IMG/VR virus record: IMGVR_UViG_3300047508_000265
Span: 19,127 to 83,126 of that record
DNA length: 64,000 bases
Strand: one strand, 5' to 3'
Source of the DNA: a virus
The notes beneath the pieces were generated by a model. That model had not been told where the DNA came from and did no database searches. It saw nothing but the letters and a program-made list of their open reading frames with translations. Shown piece after piece: positions 19,000 to 27,724 of the stretch. Numbering within the stretch: position 1 is the stretch's first letter; each line of letters opens with the position of its first letter. The translations under genes were made by a program, and so were the position numbers.

Positions 19000-19189
19000 G
19001 GCTTACAGGAAGCAGACAGGTTGGGGGAAGGGTGACGTCCAGAGGCCCCGACAAATTAGTAGAAAAGAGTTCGAGGATAACTGGGATTTGATAGACTGGG
19101 GAAAAGTACCAAGACGATCACAAAGCTTTCTTAAATCTTCTCATGCGCCCGCGGAATCAGATGCATTTCGAAGAGCGACAGGCAAATGA
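18977..19189 (+). CDS. Hypothetical protein, 70 aa
   Basis: Starts MDDQGEYRAYRKQTGWGKGD; polar and Trp-containing with SRKEFEDNWDLIDWGK in the middle. Overlaps both neighbours, the downstream one as ATGA with the first glycan gene. Function unknown. Confidence 0.55.
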   Translation: MDDQGEYRAYRKQTGWGKGDVQRPRQISRKEFEDNWDLIDWGKVPRRSQSFLKSSHAPAESDAFRRATGK

Positions 19190-19923
19190 ACCATAGCTGC
19201 ATTGTTCGATCTCATGGGGCAGGGCTGTTCTCAAACATCAACAAAATTCTAGTATGTTCGAGAATTTACGATCATGTGCATGTAGATTGGAGTGTCGTTG
19301 ATCACAATGACGCCGCATACAAATACGGAGGTAGTTTTTACGGCGATTGCTGGAATGTTTTATTCGAACCAACTATTGCGCCCGATCCCCCATTCGATTC
19401 GATTTGGGAATACCCTTTTTACGAAATCACGGCTGGCTGTGCGGGCGTCTTATACCAAAACGAGCAATGGAATTGGAGACAACGATACAACAACGAATGG
19501 AAAAAGCTCACCTGTAAAGTGCAAGGGCTTCCAGTCGAGCCTAATACCGTGGGAGTCTTGATTCGTAGTGAGGCTCTTGGAGGCGAACAACTTTCAGGAC
19601 GAAGTCCTACACTGGAACAATATGCTGCGTCAATCGACAAAAACGCTAATCTGTTCGTTGTATCAAGCGATCAAGAAAGTCTTTCATGGTTTTGCAATCA
19701 GTATCCAAATACGAAATTTACTGAAGGGATTAAACGAAATGCCAAACGTTCCGATCGAGAACAGCACATTCATATTCCGCAAACTAAAGAGGATGCAGTG
19801 CAGGTAATGCAAGAAGTGCTAACTCTAGCAAATTGCCAAACCCTTGTCCATCCAGTTTCAAATATGGCAACCGCGGCGCTCTATATGAATTTGAATCTGA
19901 AAAGTATTTTCGTAAAATCATAA
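19186..19923 (+). CDS. Putative glycosyltransferase (fucosyltransferase/NodZ-like)
   Basis: The 245-residue protein has an N-terminal nucleotide-fold pattern (IVRSHGAGLFSNINKILVCS), and a C-terminal half with GVLIRSEALGGEQLSGRS and the closing TLVHPVSNMATAALYMN typical of alpha-1,6-fucosyltransferase-like proteins, where the serine-rich loop binds the sugar nucleotide. First of four consecutive glycan genes. Family assignment is by eye and moderate; a sugar-transfer role is supported by the neighbours. Confidence 0.6.
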   Translation: MNHSCIVRSHGAGLFSNINKILVCSRIYDHVHVDWSVVDHNDAAYKYGGSFYGDCWNVLFEPTIAPDPPFDSIWEYPFYEITAGCAGVLYQNEQWNWRQRYNNEWKKLTCKVQGLPVEPNTVGVLIRSEALGGEQLSGRSPTLEQYAASIDKNANLFVVSSDQESLSWFCNQYPNTKFTEGIKRNAKRSDREQHIHIPQTKEDAVQVMQEVLTLANCQTLVHPVSNMATAALYMNLNLKSIFVKS

Positions 19924-19925
19924 TC

Positions 19926-20570
19926 ATGCTCAACCTATCTAACATAACTTTAGTGTGTTTTGAGGCACGGCATTTCAAACGGGCTCTAGCATTCATGAAT
20001 GACATGTTAGACTTCGCAATCTGGGGCGGCATGCGTTGGTACAACCATCATGATAGCTACAAAGATTTTTGGTATTCTGAACTAGAGGCCCACAAAATCG
20101 TTCATACATCTCACATGATGTATACCCATTTGGATGGGTTTCCTGTTAACTCGGAAGTATGGGACCCAAAATGGTTGGAATATGACTACATTGGCGCACC
20201 TTGGCCTGAAGGTTGGCAACCTTATCGAGTAGGAAACGGCGGCTTTTCTCTTAGAACTAAAAAATTAGCGGCAAGATTAGAAGAATTATCGCAGGGACAG
20301 ACAGATATCGTAAATGATATTCTTGTTAGCGTTACTCATAGAAAACAACTAGAACGAGAGGGCTTCAAATTCGCACCAATCGCAGAAGCAGCAAAATTTT
20401 CTGTAGAATTTGCAGTAGCTGAGACCCCCAAAAAGACTTTTGGTTTTCACGGTTATTGGCCAGACCCTACGCAAACCCCTCCACCATATTTTACTCTCAG
20501 CGGCTGCATGATTCCTAAACCCGATGCAAAAATTGATAGTTGGGATTTCTTTTGCAAAACTAAGAAATGA
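19926..20570 (+). CDS. DUF5672-type glycosyltransferase-like protein
   Basis: A 214-residue protein starting MLNLSNITLVCFEARHF. The diagnostic stretch is YDYIGAPWPEG, then YRVGNGGFSLRTKKL, the conserved core of DUF5672 proteins, which are related to sugar transferases. Substrate unknown. Start chosen at the ATG after the preceding stop; an upstream frame extension overlaps the previous gene and looks non-coding. Confidence 0.75.
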   Translation: MLNLSNITLVCFEARHFKRALAFMNDMLDFAIWGGMRWYNHHDSYKDFWYSELEAHKIVHTSHMMYTHLDGFPVNSEVWDPKWLEYDYIGAPWPEGWQPYRVGNGGFSLRTKKLAARLEELSQGQTDIVNDILVSVTHRKQLEREGFKFAPIAEAAKFSVEFAVAETPKKTFGFHGYWPDPTQTPPPYFTLSGCMIPKPDAKIDSWDFFCKTKK

Positions 20571-21430
20571 ATATTTACCATCATTCCGGCGATATTGGTG
20601 ACGTAATCGCAAGCATGCCGGTTATGCGCGAATTGGGCGATGGTAAACTAATAATCAGTGAAACCTCTTACCCGCCAGGAAAAAATCCAGCAAGAAGCAT
20701 GCGAGGAAAAAGATTCGAAGCACTGCAGCCAATGTGGGAAGCCGCGCCTTACGTCACTTCAATCGAATGGCAAGACCAACCGAAAGGCGTTACTCACGAC
20801 ATCGGAAGATTTAGAATGGAGGCAGCATGGACAGCAGGGGAAACCTTATACCATTGGCAAGGCAGAGCAATGAAAGTGAACTTGCCTGAAGCGCCGCAAC
20901 GATGGCTGCATGTCGAGGTTCCATACCATGATATGATTGTAATTGGCCGCACTGCCCGTTATCATACTCCTCACTTTCCTTGGCGATTGATAGTTGAAAA
21001 ATTCCATAACAACCTTTTATTTCTGGGTCTGCCGGAAGAATACAAAGCTTTTCGGGAAGAGTTTGGCAAAGTGGAATACCAGCTCACCAAAGATTTGCTG
21101 GAAGCCACCAAGATTATCGCAGGCTCCAAGTTATTTATCGGCAATCAATCTGTTTTGTTCTGGATAGCCGCGGGGCTCGCGCATCATCTGATTCAGGAAA
21201 CCTTTCACCAAATCTATTCACACGATTCCATAGTGCCAAGGCGGAACGCCTTATATGTCAATTCTGCAGAAGATCTGTTATTGGTACATACGACCTTGGG
21301 GCTCAGCACAGACTGGCTGAAAAAATACAATTTCCCAATTTCATCCCGCGTCAATCTCACCACAAGCGCAGGCGATCCCAGAAAAAACTTAACCACTTCC
21401 GCCGAGATATTTGAACTACTAAACTCATGA
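20567..21430 (+). CDS. Putative GT9-like glycosyltransferase
   Basis: A 287-residue protein with heptosyltransferase-like features: N-terminal HSGDIGDVIASMPVMREL (the conserved GD-GD loop), middle DMIVIGRTARYHTPHFPW, and a second Rossmann half with ATKIIAGSKLFIGNQSVLFW. Such enzymes move sugars from NDP donors to lipid or protein glycans. ATGA overlap with both neighbours, so co-translated with the cluster. Confidence 0.7.
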   Translation: MNIYHHSGDIGDVIASMPVMRELGDGKLIISETSYPPGKNPARSMRGKRFEALQPMWEAAPYVTSIEWQDQPKGVTHDIGRFRMEAAWTAGETLYHWQGRAMKVNLPEAPQRWLHVEVPYHDMIVIGRTARYHTPHFPWRLIVEKFHNNLLFLGLPEEYKAFREEFGKVEYQLTKDLLEATKIIAGSKLFIGNQSVLFWIAAGLAHHLIQETFHQIYSHDSIVPRRNALYVNSAEDLLLVHTTLGLSTDWLKKYNFPISSRVNLTTSAGDPRKNLTTSAEIFELLNS

Positions 21431-22083
21431 AAGCTGTTACTTATTTTAACGAAGTGGAAAGTTTACACGATCCTGCCCTGCTTGAATTATGGAAAGCTTC
21501 ATGGGCAAAGTTTGGATGGGAGCCCGTGGTGCTTACTATCAAAGATGCCTTGGAAACTGACCCCGATATGGTGGAACGTTTTCAGAAATCTCCTCTACTA
21601 AAATCCCATCCCGGAAATCCATCCGGTTATGTTTGGGCTTGCTTAGTACGCTGGGTAGCGCAACTTAAAATAAAAGAGCCAAGCCTGCTGCTGGATTGGG
21701 ATGTTATATGTAACGGATACAAACCAGAAGACGCACCGAAAGAAACTAACGATTTTAGACCCGTATTTCTAGCTGGTGGTTTATGTCCATGCGCAGTTGC
21801 AGGAAGACATATGACTTGGCAAATGATTTGTGCTTGGCTAGAATTCGCACCCTTTGCCCCAAACTTTAGCACAGAAGCTTTGGCGAAAGACAACGCAGAC
21901 CAATATGCTATTGCTTACGTAATGCCTAAAGAATGGGCGATCGTCGATCCAAAATCTCCTTGTATAGCATATCAGAACGAAGGCTGGAAAACAGCGCCAA
22001 TGATTCATTTCCCAAATCAAGTAACAAGCTATCCGAGAAGTGAAGTAATTAAACATGAATTAGGGATATTAGGGAACAGTTGA
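21427..22083 (+). CDS. Putative GT-A-fold glycan-modifying protein
   Basis: A 218-residue protein. It starts MKAVTYFNEVESLHDPALLE and carries PSLLLDWDVICNG, a DxD-like metal site at the end of a strand, as in GT-A glycosyltransferases. Its partners in the cluster are sugar transferases. Family not recognised; function inferred. Confidence 0.6.
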   Translation: MKAVTYFNEVESLHDPALLELWKASWAKFGWEPVVLTIKDALETDPDMVERFQKSPLLKSHPGNPSGYVWACLVRWVAQLKIKEPSLLLDWDVICNGYKPEDAPKETNDFRPVFLAGGLCPCAVAGRHMTWQMICAWLEFAPFAPNFSTEALAKDNADQYAIAYVMPKEWAIVDPKSPCIAYQNEGWKTAPMIHFPNQVTSYPRSEVIKHELGILGNS

Positions 22084-22571
22084 AAACTCCTTTAAAAATT
22101 CTAGAAAAGAATAAACGCTGGCGACTGCGGCATCCGGTTCAAGTAAAAGCAATAAACCAAAGCTATTATTCAAAAAATTCTAGAAAAATAAAAGCCAAGG
22201 TTCGTAGATACAAAAAACAAAACAAAAAGAAAGTAAACGCATCCAACAAAAAATGGCGAGCAAAGAACAAAACAAAAGTAAAAGAAATAGGCCGAAAATA
22301 CTACTTAAAACACCCCGATAAGGCAAGAACAAATTGCGTTAAAAGACGAGCCTTAAAACGAAAAGCTACAATTGGTGATTTAACAGAAATCGCCAAAATT
22401 TACGCCCGCGCCAGAGAGCTTAGACAATGGTTTAATGTCGTAGTTGATCATAAAATTCCTCTTTCAAAAGGCGGGGCGCATTCACCCGAAAATTTACAAA
22501 TTATTTACGCTTACGAAAACGCTCAAAAACACAACAGTTTAACTTATAAACCTAAAATAATTTTCAAATGA
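22080..22571 (+). CDS. HNH homing endonuclease, IIFK subfamily copy 1
   Basis: Very Lys/Arg-rich N-terminal half, then IYARARELRQWFNVVVDHKI, PLSKGGAHSPENLQIIYAYE and the end YKPKIIFK. TTG start overlapping the upstream TGA. Its last codons and stop overlap the ATG of the next gene in the sequence attttcaaatgat, shared exactly with the copies before the polymerase and the reductase. Confidence 0.88.
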   Translation: MKTPLKILEKNKRWRLRHPVQVKAINQSYYSKNSRKIKAKVRRYKKQNKKKVNASNKKWRAKNKTKVKEIGRKYYLKHPDKARTNCVKRRALKRKATIGDLTEIAKIYARARELRQWFNVVVDHKIPLSKGGAHSPENLQIIYAYENAQKHNSLTYKPKIIFK

Positions 22572-22771
22572 TCCCCGAACTTAAAATCACAGAACGGGAA
22601 GATTATATTTGGTTCCGCATCCCTTGGCGCAATTGGTACATGAGGTGTTGCAATTGCCATCTGATACACAGAATTAATCACAAACTTGTTAACGGAAAAC
22701 TATTCTTGCAGGCGATCAGAGAAGATGAGCTAACAAAACAAAATGAGAATACTAAAAATAACTTGGCTTGA
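22568..22771 (+). CDS. Hypothetical Cys/His-containing protein, 67 aa
   Basis: MIPELKITEREDYIWFRIPW followed by YMRCCNCHLIHRINHKLVNG: a possible zinc site (CCxC, H, H) and a basic middle. Immediately after an HNH gene, sharing its stop. Function unknown. Confidence 0.6.
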   Translation: MIPELKITEREDYIWFRIPWRNWYMRCCNCHLIHRINHKLVNGKLFLQAIREDELTKQNENTKNNLA

Positions 22772-22982
22772 CAGTATAAGAAACGGAGGATGGCAATCTA
22801 ACCAAGCATATTGCGATGAAGCAGACTACAAGGGCCTTCTTCATACTTCAGTAGGCTATGAAATACAAAACGCCACTCACTCAATCCTTCTCGCCCAAAG
22901 CAAAGCAGAGCACACTACAAATATTTGTGATACAATTCAAATTCCAAAAAGAACTATTATCAAAATCAAAGTTCTAAAATGA
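22743..22982 (+). CDS. Hypothetical protein, 79 aa
   Basis: Starts MRILKITWLDSIRNGGWQSN and ends PKRTIIKIKVLK, mixed alpha/beta. The pattern (a small protein ordering sites then I-K-I-K-V-L) recurs in phage proteins of unknown role. ATGA overlap with the helicase gene. Confidence 0.6.
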   Translation: MRILKITWLDSIRNGGWQSNQAYCDEADYKGLLHTSVGYEIQNATHSILLAQSKAEHTTNICDTIQIPKRTIIKIKVLK

Positions 22983-24232
22983 CGCCACTTTTTTCAATCC
23001 AAAAAACGCACGTAGCAAAGCTACAAAAAATACTTGATACACACTCGGCAGTCCTTGATTCCTCAGATTGTGGAACGGGGAAGACATATGTCGGAGCAGA
23101 ACTAGCTCGACTTCACAAAGGTCCAGTTCTAGTGGTTGCGCCTTTAGCAACCCTTCCTTTCTGGCGAGCTATTATGAAGGATCGCGGAGTTCCTGCGGGC
23201 TTCATAAATTATGAGAAATTACGCACTGGTAGAACTGAATTTGTAAAGAAAGAGCCAATGCTGTGGAAATGGCAGCTTTCTAATTCGGCTATGATTATCT
23301 TTGATGAGGCGCATCGCCTCAAATCAAGAGACTCCATTATCAGTAAAATCGCCATCGCTGCCAAACCTTACAAGAATATTTTCCTTAGCGCCACGATAGC
23401 AGAGAACCCTCTACACCTTCGCGCTGTAGGATTTCTGCTTGGCTTACACAATCTCAAGAACTATTGGAATTGGTGCCGGATTTTGAAATGCGCTCCAAAT
23501 GGTTGGGGCGGTCTTGAGTTCACTGGAGGTCAAAAAGAACTGCAAAAACTCCACGCACAAATTTATCCCGAACACGGCGATAGAATTTCCCTGACTGACA
23601 TGGCTGACCTGTTTCCTGAAAACCGAATCGTCTATCAAAAAATAGACTTCGGCGATAAAGGAAAAATTCAGGCGTTATATGAGGAAATGGAAGCAGAGCT
23701 TACCGCGCTCAAGGAAACAGCGGAACAAGATAGCAAGGGCGCAGAGGCTTTAACTATCCAGTTGCGCCAAAGGCAAAAAACGGAACTGCTGAAAGTTCCG
23801 ATGTTGGCAGAACGAGCACAAGATTTAGTAGAAGAAGGAATGTCTGTAGTTATCTTCTGTTGCTTCCGAGATACTATTCGCGCCTTGCAGCAACGCCTTC
23901 CCAACGCACCAGCGATAGAAGGAGGCCAGAAACCTGAGGAACGGGAACGAATTAAGCAGGATTTTCAATCAGACAAAACCCCAATCCTTCTCTGTAACGT
24001 CGCCGCCGGAGGCGCGGGAATCTCACTTCATGGAACCAAACCACGAGCAACCCTGATTACCCTTTCTTGGACTGCCCCTGACATCAAACAAGCTCTGGGA
24101 CGAACACATCGGGCTAAAGGTTCGTCCTCTATCCAGTATATTTTGACCTGCAGCGATTCAGTGGAAGAACAATTGGAAGTCGCAGTACGACAGAAACTTG
24201 CGAATATTGAAACACTAAATGTTGGAAATTAA
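22979..24232 (+). CDS. SNF2/DEAD-type SF2 helicase
   Basis: 417 aa with the full SF2 motif set: I SDCGTGKTYVGAELA, Ia VVAPLATLPFW, II MIIFDEAHRLKS, III IFLSATIAENP, V NVAAGGAGISLHG, VI QALGRTHRAKGSSSIQ. ATP-driven DNA translocase of the SNF2 type, probably used in recombination-dependent replication or repair beside the RecB-like nuclease. Length is normal for compact phage members. Confidence 0.93.
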   Translation: MTPLFSIQKTHVAKLQKILDTHSAVLDSSDCGTGKTYVGAELARLHKGPVLVVAPLATLPFWRAIMKDRGVPAGFINYEKLRTGRTEFVKKEPMLWKWQLSNSAMIIFDEAHRLKSRDSIISKIAIAAKPYKNIFLSATIAENPLHLRAVGFLLGLHNLKNYWNWCRILKCAPNGWGGLEFTGGQKELQKLHAQIYPEHGDRISLTDMADLFPENRIVYQKIDFGDKGKIQALYEEMEAELTALKETAEQDSKGAEALTIQLRQRQKTELLKVPMLAERAQDLVEEGMSVVIFCCFRDTIRALQQRLPNAPAIEGGQKPEERERIKQDFQSDKTPILLCNVAAGGAGISLHGTKPRATLITLSWTAPDIKQALGRTHRAKGSSSIQYILTCSDSVEEQLEVAVRQKLANIETLNVGN

Positions 24233-24295
24233 CTGCTTATTTGTAAAAATACTTTTGTGTTATATGCGCTTTTGTAAAATTTAATCACAATAATA

Positions 24296-24324
24296 TTGAC
24301 TTACAGGTTAAAATTTGAGATAAT
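24296..24324 (+). promoter_or_regulatory. Sigma70-type promoter (family member 2)
   Basis: TTGACT, 17-nt spacer, GATAAT, with the shared tail aaaatttgagataatagaag. The nearest start codon (TTG, 24334) begins 9 nt after the -10 box, close to the expected transcript start. Confidence 0.8.
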
Positions 24325-24333
24325 AGAAGAACA

Positions 24334-25548
24334 TTGAAAACGGATTTAGACGGGGCCGCAGAAGAGTCAGAGTTGCAGAAACCTTCTCAACTTGAAACTG
24401 TGGTTCCCGAACGAATAGATGAAACAGGACAAGCACATGCCACCTTTCCGCCTTCTCAACTGTCGAATTTCGAGAAATGTCCTGGCTTTAGAAATCGCCC
24501 CAGCGCGGAATCAAGTAACCCTGAATCCGCGGCCAAGGGCACACGAATCCATAAAGCACTGGAGAAAGATGCAGTTGACGACTTAAAAAATGAAGAAGAA
24601 AAGGGGCTCGCGCAAATTCTTAAAGATTACATAGATGGCGTTATTCAAGAAAATTTACCTACCCTCCCTTCGATTGATCGGCGTGAAATCAGACTCACGA
24701 TGGATTTGGGCGGAGGACTTAAAACGTTTGGAACCTGTGATCGTATTCTTATCTACGGTACCAAAGGACGAGTTTTTGATTACAAAACGGGTTTTCGTGA
24801 GGTGGCTGATGCGGAGACAAATGCGCAAGCGTGGAGCTACTCGTTAGGCAGCTTTCAAAAATACGACTACTTAGATGAAATCAAATTCACCTTTCTCGTC
24901 CCGCAAAGAGACGAAGTCCTCTCTCATACTTTTAAACGATCAGACATGCCAGATATTAGGCTTCGGCTCAACACCATTATCCGCCGCGCTATGGCAATTG
25001 ACTGGTCAAAACCCGTCGATCCTAAAAAACTTAATCCTCAACCCTCGCTTTGCGAGTGGTGTAAATATCAAGGAACCTGCCCTGCCCTAGCCGAAAAGGC
25101 ATTGAAAATTGGCGCTGCCCTCCTCCCCGGTCTCCCAGTGCCGACATCAGTGCTCGTAGATGCCAGCCGTCCGAATGATATCCCCCTCATTCTGCGGCTG
25201 GCACCTCTCATGGAGGAATGGGCCAAGAATGCACGGCAGACCGCACTCAAGCTGAATATGGAAGAAGGGTTAGATATTCCTGGCTTCAAGCGCATCGAGC
25301 GATCTACACCACGAGCGGTTACTTCCGTAGTGGGCGCATGGGAGGCCATAAAAGATAAAATCGGATTGGACGATTTCTTAGCCGCTTGTGCCCAAGTATC
25401 CGTGCATCAATTAGAGCAGATGTTCGCCGATCAAGCGAAGCGAGGTGGCAAGGCGAAAGCGAGACAAGACCTCGAAATCAGATTGCGTCAAGCTGATGTG
25501 CTACGCGATCAGGGAAAAATTTATTATTTACGAGAAAAAAAATCATGA
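24334..25548 (+). CDS. RecB-like PD-(D/E)XK nuclease (DUF2800-like)
   Basis: The 404-residue protein has motifs of the Cas4/RecB nuclease group: FPPSQLSNFEKCPGFRN with AAKGTRIHKALE, catalytic GRVFDYKTGFREV, and a C-terminal Cys cluster SLCEWCKYQGTCPAL that could bind Fe-S. It lies after a helicase gene, so it may resect DNA ends for recombination. The TTG start would make the message almost leaderless. A later start would lose little of the fold but no good one is seen. Confidence 0.85.
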   Translation: MKTDLDGAAEESELQKPSQLETVVPERIDETGQAHATFPPSQLSNFEKCPGFRNRPSAESSNPESAAKGTRIHKALEKDAVDDLKNEEEKGLAQILKDYIDGVIQENLPTLPSIDRREIRLTMDLGGGLKTFGTCDRILIYGTKGRVFDYKTGFREVADAETNAQAWSYSLGSFQKYDYLDEIKFTFLVPQRDEVLSHTFKRSDMPDIRLRLNTIIRRAMAIDWSKPVDPKKLNPQPSLCEWCKYQGTCPALAEKALKIGAALLPGLPVPTSVLVDASRPNDIPLILRLAPLMEEWAKNARQTALKLNMEEGLDIPGFKRIERSTPRAVTSVVGAWEAIKDKIGLDDFLAACAQVSVHQLEQMFADQAKRGGKAKARQDLEIRLRQADVLRDQGKIYYLREKKS

Positions 25549-25742
25549 GCAAAGCAAATTCATCAATTCAAATCGGCCCCAGCGGATCAATGTTACTTAC
25601 AATCGTATTCGTATTTTTAAAAGTACTCGGATACATTACTTGGTCTTGGTGGTGGGTTTTCTCGCCACTTTGGATTTCCGCAATTATTGGACTCTTAATT
25701 CTAGTAGCAGTAATCGGATTAGCACTATGGGCCGAGTCATGA
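25545..25742 (+). CDS. Two-helix membrane protein, 65 aa
   Basis: A polar N-terminus precedes MLLTIVFVFLKVLGYI and WWWVFSPLWISAIIGLLILV: two membrane helices separated by a Trp-rich turn. The TWSWWWVFSPLW type is widespread among small phage membrane proteins. ATGA overlap with the nuclease gene. Function unknown. Confidence 0.7.
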   Translation: MSKANSSIQIGPSGSMLLTIVFVFLKVLGYITWSWWWVFSPLWISAIIGLLILVAVIGLALWAES

Positions 25743-25743
25743 A

Positions 25744-25881
25744 ATGAGCCCACGATACAATTTCTTAGTGTTTATGATTCTGTTAGGATTAGACTTCGGT
25801 CGATCTTACGCAGGTCTATTCGCTACGATAGCAACAGGAATCCTCTTAATAGTCGATATCCTGCCAAGTAAACCCAAATGA
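25744..25881 (+). CDS. Small membrane protein, 45 aa
   Basis: MSPRYNFLVFMILLGLDFGR then a second hydrophobic stretch IATGILLIVDILPSK. Two short membrane helices. Follows another two-helix membrane gene, ending in an ATGA overlap. Function unknown. Confidence 0.55.
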   Translation: MSPRYNFLVFMILLGLDFGRSYAGLFATIATGILLIVDILPSKPK

Positions 25882-26048
25882 AACTACCTAACGAAATATT
25901 CGTAATCAAAGAAAAAGACGGTAATGATTCCTATCTGATCGCCTTTAATTCATTGGATGAAATTCCAATGGACCAAAATGGTGATTCAGTAGGCGTCTAC
26001 CAGCTTCAAGAAACCCGAAAATTAAAAGTAACAACTGAATTAATCTAA
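25878..26048 (+). CDS. Small soluble protein, 56 aa
   Basis: MKLPNEIFVIKEKDGNDSYL continuing IAFNSLDEIP and ending in a beta strand KLKVTTELI. Compact beta fold resembling small phage proteins of unknown role. Its TAA overlaps the next ATG (TAATG). Confidence 0.6.
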   Translation: MKLPNEIFVIKEKDGNDSYLIAFNSLDEIPMDQNGDSVGVYQLQETRKLKVTTELI

Positions 26049-26803
26049 TGGCAAAGACATCATTCGTAAAGAAAGCAGAAGTAGTAGAATCTACTCCGGA
26101 ATCAGTCACGGATACGACTGTCGCTGTGGCGCAGCCCAAAACGCTCGCAGTGCAACATGAGGGCAAGGATGACATGTTTGGCGAGTGGCTCCCAGGAGAC
26201 TCAAAACTCCCTAGGCTGAACATCAGACAAAAATCCAGTGGTGATGAACTACAGGAGAACTTTGAATTCGGAGACCTTGTATTCGCCAAGAAAATCAAAC
26301 TCGCAGATGAGAATTCAACTGTAACCGTAGTGCCTATTATTGCTGGTAAAGATTACCAGCAGAAGGTGCCATTCGGTGAGGGCCAAGGCGTAGTTTATCC
26401 TACTGCCCAAGCTGTAATCGACAATGGCGGAGTGCTGCAGTATAGCAAAGAGGCTGTAAACGAGCAGACCTACTTCGGTCCGAGAGCGCATATTGAACTT
26501 GCAATTAAGGCGCCGAAAGGCTTGTCGGAAGACGACCTCAACTACTTCCCATTTGAGTTTAATGGCGAAAGTTGGGCGGTCTGCCTGTTCACAGTAGCGT
26601 CTAGCGCTTATACATCATTCGCAAAAGAACTGGAAACACTGCGACGTCATAACGTAATCATGCGCAAAGGATTAATATATGGCCAACTAGAGTTGACTAC
26701 TAAGCAAAGGAATAAACCTGGACAATCATGGTTTATTCCTGTAGCTAAATTAGTCGGTGAAAACCCGCCTGAATTAGTAGAGTTCTTAGAGAAGATTAAA
26801 TAA
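26048..26803 (+). CDS. Putative replication-associated protein (ssDNA-binding candidate), 251 aa
   Basis: Acidic/polar leader, then a beta-rich core (FEFGDLVFAKKIKLADENST, VTVVPIIAGKDYQQK) and KPGQSWFIPVAKLVGENPPE near the end. No catalytic motif. Located between RecB-like nuclease and dNMP kinase, where phages often encode single-strand-binding proteins; that is context only. Confidence 0.55.
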   Translation: MAKTSFVKKAEVVESTPESVTDTTVAVAQPKTLAVQHEGKDDMFGEWLPGDSKLPRLNIRQKSSGDELQENFEFGDLVFAKKIKLADENSTVTVVPIIAGKDYQQKVPFGEGQGVVYPTAQAVIDNGGVLQYSKEAVNEQTYFGPRAHIELAIKAPKGLSEDDLNYFPFEFNGESWAVCLFTVASSAYTSFAKELETLRRHNVIMRKGLIYGQLELTTKQRNKPGQSWFIPVAKLVGENPPELVEFLEKIK

Positions 26804-26814
26804 CCAAACAACAT

Positions 26815-26846
26815 TGGACACGCGGGTCCAACCCCCGCACTGTCCA
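26815..26846 (+). other. tRNA T-arm-like minihelix before an HNH gene
   Basis: tggaca / tgtcca (6 bp) stacked on gcggg / cccgc (5 bp) with a 7-nt loop tccaacc, a T-loop-like sequence. No D-arm or anticodon arm, so it is not a tRNA gene. It lies directly before the ATG of the HNH gene and just after the preceding stop. Confidence 0.6.
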
Positions 26847-26849
26847 TTT

Positions 26850-27194
26850 ATGTATTACAAAAGTAAAAAATTTTACAAGACACGGAAACGTTATGCTAAA
26901 ACGCATCGAGTCGAGCTACGAATTAAGCAACGTCAATATAATAGAAAACTAAAAGAAGATATATTTAATCATTATGGAATCGAATGCGCTCACTGTAAAT
27001 TTTCTGATTTACGAGCTTTATCTATCGATCATATTAACGGGGGCGGCACTCAACATAGAAAAAAGTTTAAAAGTCCCTACTCTTTTTACATATGGTTGCG
27101 ACAAAATAAATTTCCAAAAGGGTTTCAAACTCTTTGTATGAATTGCCAATTTATCAAACGACATACAAACAACGAAAGTACCCGAATAAAATGA
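26850..27194 (+). CDS. HNH homing endonuclease, zinc-finger subfamily
   Basis: MYYKSKKFYKTRKRYAKTHR basic start, then CAHCKFSDLRALSIDHINGG, WLRQNKFPKGFQTLCMNCQF: the Cys-pair HNH form also found beside the capsid gene and after the polymerase. The ATG after the minihelix is chosen; a TTG at 26814 would read through it. Stop overlaps the kinase ATG. Confidence 0.88.
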   Translation: MYYKSKKFYKTRKRYAKTHRVELRIKQRQYNRKLKEDIFNHYGIECAHCKFSDLRALSIDHINGGGTQHRKKFKSPYSFYIWLRQNKFPKGFQTLCMNCQFIKRHTNNESTRIK

Positions 27195-27724
27195 AACTAA
27201 TCGGCATCACAGGACGCAAAAAATCAGGTAAAGATACAGCAGCGCGAGCCCTGATAACAGAAGGCTACTGGCCACTGCGCTTCGCAGGCGGGTTGAAGGC
27301 GATGGTGGCATGCCTACTCACCTACATGGGCATAGAGCCCGCGACCATCGAGAAGATGATCGATGGCGATTTGAAGGAAATGCCTTTTCCATATCTGGAA
27401 GGCAAGTCTTGTCGACAGATTATGCAAACTTTGGGTACAGAATGGGGCAGGGATTGTGTAGGCAGGGATTTATGGGTTCACATTTGCATGGAACGAGCGA
27501 AGTCCTACGACAAGGTTGTCGTTACGGATGTTCGCTTTAAGAATGAGGAGAAAGCAATCAGGGAGGCAGGCGGAAAGATCGTGAAGATTGAACGACCTAC
27601 ATTGGTGAGAGACGATCACCCCTCTGAGGCAATTGACAAAATCCACCCCGATCTAATTATTATGAACACAGGAACAATTAAATACCTACAGGAGAAAATT
27701 ACTGAATATGCGCGAAGGAACTGA
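27191..27724 (+). CDS. Deoxynucleoside monophosphate kinase
   Basis: P-loop MKLIGITGRKKSGKDTAARA, a lid-like region and the DVRFKNEEKAIREAGGKIVK motif of phage dNMP kinases. It phosphorylates dNMPs from degraded host DNA. About 177 aa, slightly shorter than T4 gp1. The start is the ATG overlapping the HNH stop; earlier in-frame ATGs fall inside the HNH gene. Confidence 0.88.
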   Translation: MKLIGITGRKKSGKDTAARALITEGYWPLRFAGGLKAMVACLLTYMGIEPATIEKMIDGDLKEMPFPYLEGKSCRQIMQTLGTEWGRDCVGRDLWVHICMERAKSYDKVVVTDVRFKNEEKAIREAGGKIVKIERPTLVRDDHPSEAIDKIHPDLIIMNTGTIKYLQEKITEYARRN

